This document shows positions 5,822-7,224 of a DNA stretch of 7,224 nucleotides, in pieces. Position 1 is the stretch's first letter; each line of letters starts with the position of its first letter. The DNA is from Bacteroidales bacterium (GTDB lineage Bacteria > Bacteroidota > Bacteroidia > Bacteroidales > Muribaculaceae): the NCBI GenBank assembly GCA_009177195.1, contig WFMA01000065.1:1-7224 (forward strand), in the 5' to 3' direction. The position numbers were made by a program, and so were the translations under genes. Under the pieces are notes generated by a model. It was not told the DNA's origin. It made no database searches and was given only the letters and a program-made list of their open reading frames with translations.

Positions 5822-6754
5822 TCATAATCCAAATTGCTCTTTGGTTCCAACGAAACAAGTTTTATCTAAGTAAATGTTGTTGACTTCTATTGGAAATTTT
5901 GGGGCAATTTTTTCGGTACTATTAAGATCTTTCGAAAACCACGTTGAGTTTCCTTGATGAAGTTTGTTTGCGACATTCAAAAGCCAATCATCATTTGGAT
6001 AGTTAAATTCATTATTGGCACCAGGAATTATAAATAGATACGTAATCATAGCAAATCTAAAGAATCCGAGTGCATATGGATACGACTCTTGATTTTGGCG
6101 TATAAGATATCCTAAAATTGGATGCTGCGTCAACTGTGTAATAGTAGTTACAACATTAGGAAGTTTTTCGAGGGACCGGTTCCCCATAAGCCATTCAATA
6201 GTTGCCTGAAAATACCTTAATTGCTCTGTTGGTAGCATTGAGATAACAAATTTGCAGAGCGATTTATATACATCTATCAGCTTATACTTTTCAAACTTTA
6301 ATATAGGATCAAGATTAAAAATATGATTGTTTACGGCTTCATTATAGAATTTTTCATAGCTATCTTTTTTCAATGCTATCATCAAACCTTTTTCTGAAAA
6401 GCTAATTCTACAATCCCCTCCTGCTACTGACTTAGCATCGTTCTTTCTCTTGCCATTATCCTTTCCTTCAATCCCACACATCATTAGCATAGGAGCATGA
6501 GCACGATAAAATCCCTGCTCAATGATTGAGAAATGATGGTTGCAAGATTTACATTCATCATTACAAATGAAATTCACGTTCCCCAAAGCCTCAGAGATCG
6601 CATGTGCTGTATCGTTATCAAATGACACATTCGGCTCAATTCCACCACAAAATCTACACTTTCGTGGGATTGAAGAATCTCCCGTTACTATTTTAGCGGT
6701 GCCATCAAAAATTATTCCAGAATAGTCTGTATTACAAGTCTCGTTTTTTCCCAT
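5822..6754 (-). CDS. HNH endonuclease (HNH_5-like)
   Basis: This 310-aa protein has an N-terminal HNH-type zinc-bound nuclease core: Cys33-x2-Cys36 (CRFCGG), His51 in AHAISEALGN, and Cys68-x2-Cys71-Asn72 (CKSCNHHF). This spacing fits the HNH_5 family, in which the His acts in catalysis and the cysteines hold a structural zinc. The following segment (about 74-105: FSIIEQGFYRAHAPML, then GIEGKDNGKRK) is also typical of that family. The family's usual Glu-His before the core is Ala-His here. Residues about 150-310 form a larger C-terminal domain without motifs that I recognise, with a hydrophobic stretch near 230-245 (FRFAMITYLFIIPG) more likely buried than membrane. It starts 9 nt after the 103-aa gene, so the two are probably co-transcribed. 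Such nucleases occur in restriction and phage-defence loci. Substrate specificity is unknown. Confidence 0.82.
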   Translation of the reverse strand: MGKNETCNTDYSGIIFDGTAKIVTGDSSIPRKCRFCGGIEPNVSFDNDTAHAISEALGNVNFICNDECKSCNHHFSIIEQGFYRAHAPMLMMCGIEGKDNGKRKNDAKSVAGGDCRISFSEKGLMIALKKDSYEKFYNEAVNNHIFNLDPILKFEKYKLIDVYKSLCKFVISMLPTEQLRYFQATIEWLMGNRSLEKLPNVVTTITQLTQHPILGYLIRQNQESYPYALGFFRFAMITYLFIIPGANNEFNYPNDDWLLNVANKLHQGNSTWFSKDLNSTEKIAPKFPIEVNNIYLDKTCFVGTKEQFGL

Positions 6755-6763
6755 TTTGACAAT

Positions 6764-7075
6764 TTATATAGTCAATTTAGATAATGAAACAATCCATTCT
6801 TGAAAATAAGCAAGAGCATCCAAAAAAGAATTACACGCACGATACCAATGTCTTTTCTCAATATTTTGAACGTCATAGTAGTAAAAAAACACATCTCTGA
6901 ACATTTGACCTGTAATAGAGAGACTAAGAAATTGGAAATAATAATTTGTATCAGGTAAATACCAAATTATATCTTCATCATTTTCTTGCACTAACTTGAA
7001 ATCAGTCCAAGAAAAGCCATTAAGTTCAATGACAGATCTGAGCTTATTAATTTGCTGAGGAATCAAGTAGTCCAT
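6764..7075 (-). CDS. Unrecognised 103-aa protein co-transcribed with the HNH endonuclease
   Basis: This is a small, acidic and very aromatic protein. It opens MDYLIPQQINKLRSVIELNG, then FSWTDFKLVQ, a WYLPDTNYYFQFLSLS strand pair, YYYDVQNIEKRHW and a C-terminal helix AYFQEWIVSLSKL. The order I-P-x-Q, a G-F-x-W-x-D-F stretch, a Y-Y-F-x-F strand and a final F-x-x-W helix gives me the impression of a widespread family of short uncharacterised proteins, but I cannot name it. It begins 6 nt after the stop of the partial upstream gene and ends 9 nt before the HNH gene, so all three probably form one operon. A partner, sensor or inhibitor of the nuclease is possible; this is inference from context only. 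Confidence 0.75.
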   Translation of the reverse strand: MDYLIPQQINKLRSVIELNGFSWTDFKLVQENDEDIIWYLPDTNYYFQFLSLSITGQMFRDVFFYYYDVQNIEKRHWYRACNSFLDALAYFQEWIVSLSKLTI

Positions 7076-7081
7076 ACCAAA

Positions 7082-7224
7082 CTATTTTAATCGGATTTGA
7101 AGATTGAGTTTGAAATACACATTACCATCCTCGCTTCGGTAGAGAGAAGCATAGCCATGTCTACGAGTTTTACCACGTTCAAGATAGGCGTTGTTGAACA
7201 AGAAGTCTTCGAAGCGGTTTTGAT
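7082..7224 (-). CDS. C-terminal end of an unrecognised gene (runs off the window)
   Basis: One minus-strand frame is open from the window edge (first full codon at 7222) to a TAG at 7084-7082, giving 46 residues. It includes FEDFLFNNAYLERGKTRRHG, then YASLYRSEDGNVYFKLNLQIRLK. The alternation of hydrophobic and charged residues near the end (VYFKLNLQIRLK) looks like real beta-strand protein; one other frame is open but gives a low-quality sequence full of Ser and Met. The short gap to the next start (6 nt) supports a real upstream operon member. The family is not recognised from this fragment. Confidence 0.6.
   Translation of the reverse strand, partial: QNRFEDFLFNNAYLERGKTRRHGYASLYRSEDGNVYFKLNLQIRLK

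Noticed and set aside
1..7224. CRISPR array, tRNA, rRNA, insertion sequence ends, integrase or att site
   Set aside because: I saw no regularly spaced repeats, no tRNA-like cloverleaf, no transposase or recombinase motifs and no terminal repeats pairing across the window.

Overview
The window looks like a mobilizable element from a Bacteroidales genome (Bacteroides, Parabacteroides, Prevotella or Muribaculaceae type). The basis is a Bacteroides-style MobA/MobB mobilization pair, an excisionase-like HTH gene, a promoter fitting the Bacteroidetes -33/-7 pattern, and a general lack of Shine-Dalgarno sites. This is judged from sequence features only; the species cannot be fixed. All convincing genes lie on the minus strand, so transcription runs from high to low coordinates.

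Region A (about 5323-7224, visibly AT-rich) appears to be accessory cargo. It holds the end of an unrecognised gene (7082-7224), a 103-aa small protein, a 310-aa HNH_5-like endonuclease with a CxxC...H...CxxCN metal-binding core, and, after an 83-nt gap, a 114-aa protein that resembles PUA/EVE-like domains. A nuclease beside a putative modified-base reader suggests a small restriction or defence locus. That is inference.

Region B (4286-5322) is an ATGA-overlapped pair of unknown genes, 209 aa (coiled coil) and 136 aa. A strong hairpin with a T-run on the minus strand (4194-4243) closes it.

Region C (329-4171) is the mobilization module. A good promoter (4141-4171) carries a small palindrome between its two boxes. 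It is followed by a 78-aa excisionase/MerR-like HTH gene, a 164-aa unknown protein, a 168-aa putative winged-helix protein, a 205-nt gap rich in inverted and direct repeats (putative oriT), MobA (MobC/RHH-type accessory protein), the MobB relaxase, and a 164-aa protein with two C-terminal membrane helices. MobA and MobB overlap by ATGA. No type IV secretion genes are seen, so within this window the element looks mobilizable rather than self-transmissible.

Region D (1-328) has a strong hairpin (264-303) whose T-run lies on the plus strand, and the start of another minus-strand gene (1-108) that continues beyond the window.

How the parts would work together (inference from known mobilization systems): the HTH protein regulates the operon or acts as an excision factor. 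MobA and perhaps the 168-aa protein mark oriT. MobB nicks it and leads the strand into a helper element's secretion channel, possibly with help from the membrane protein.
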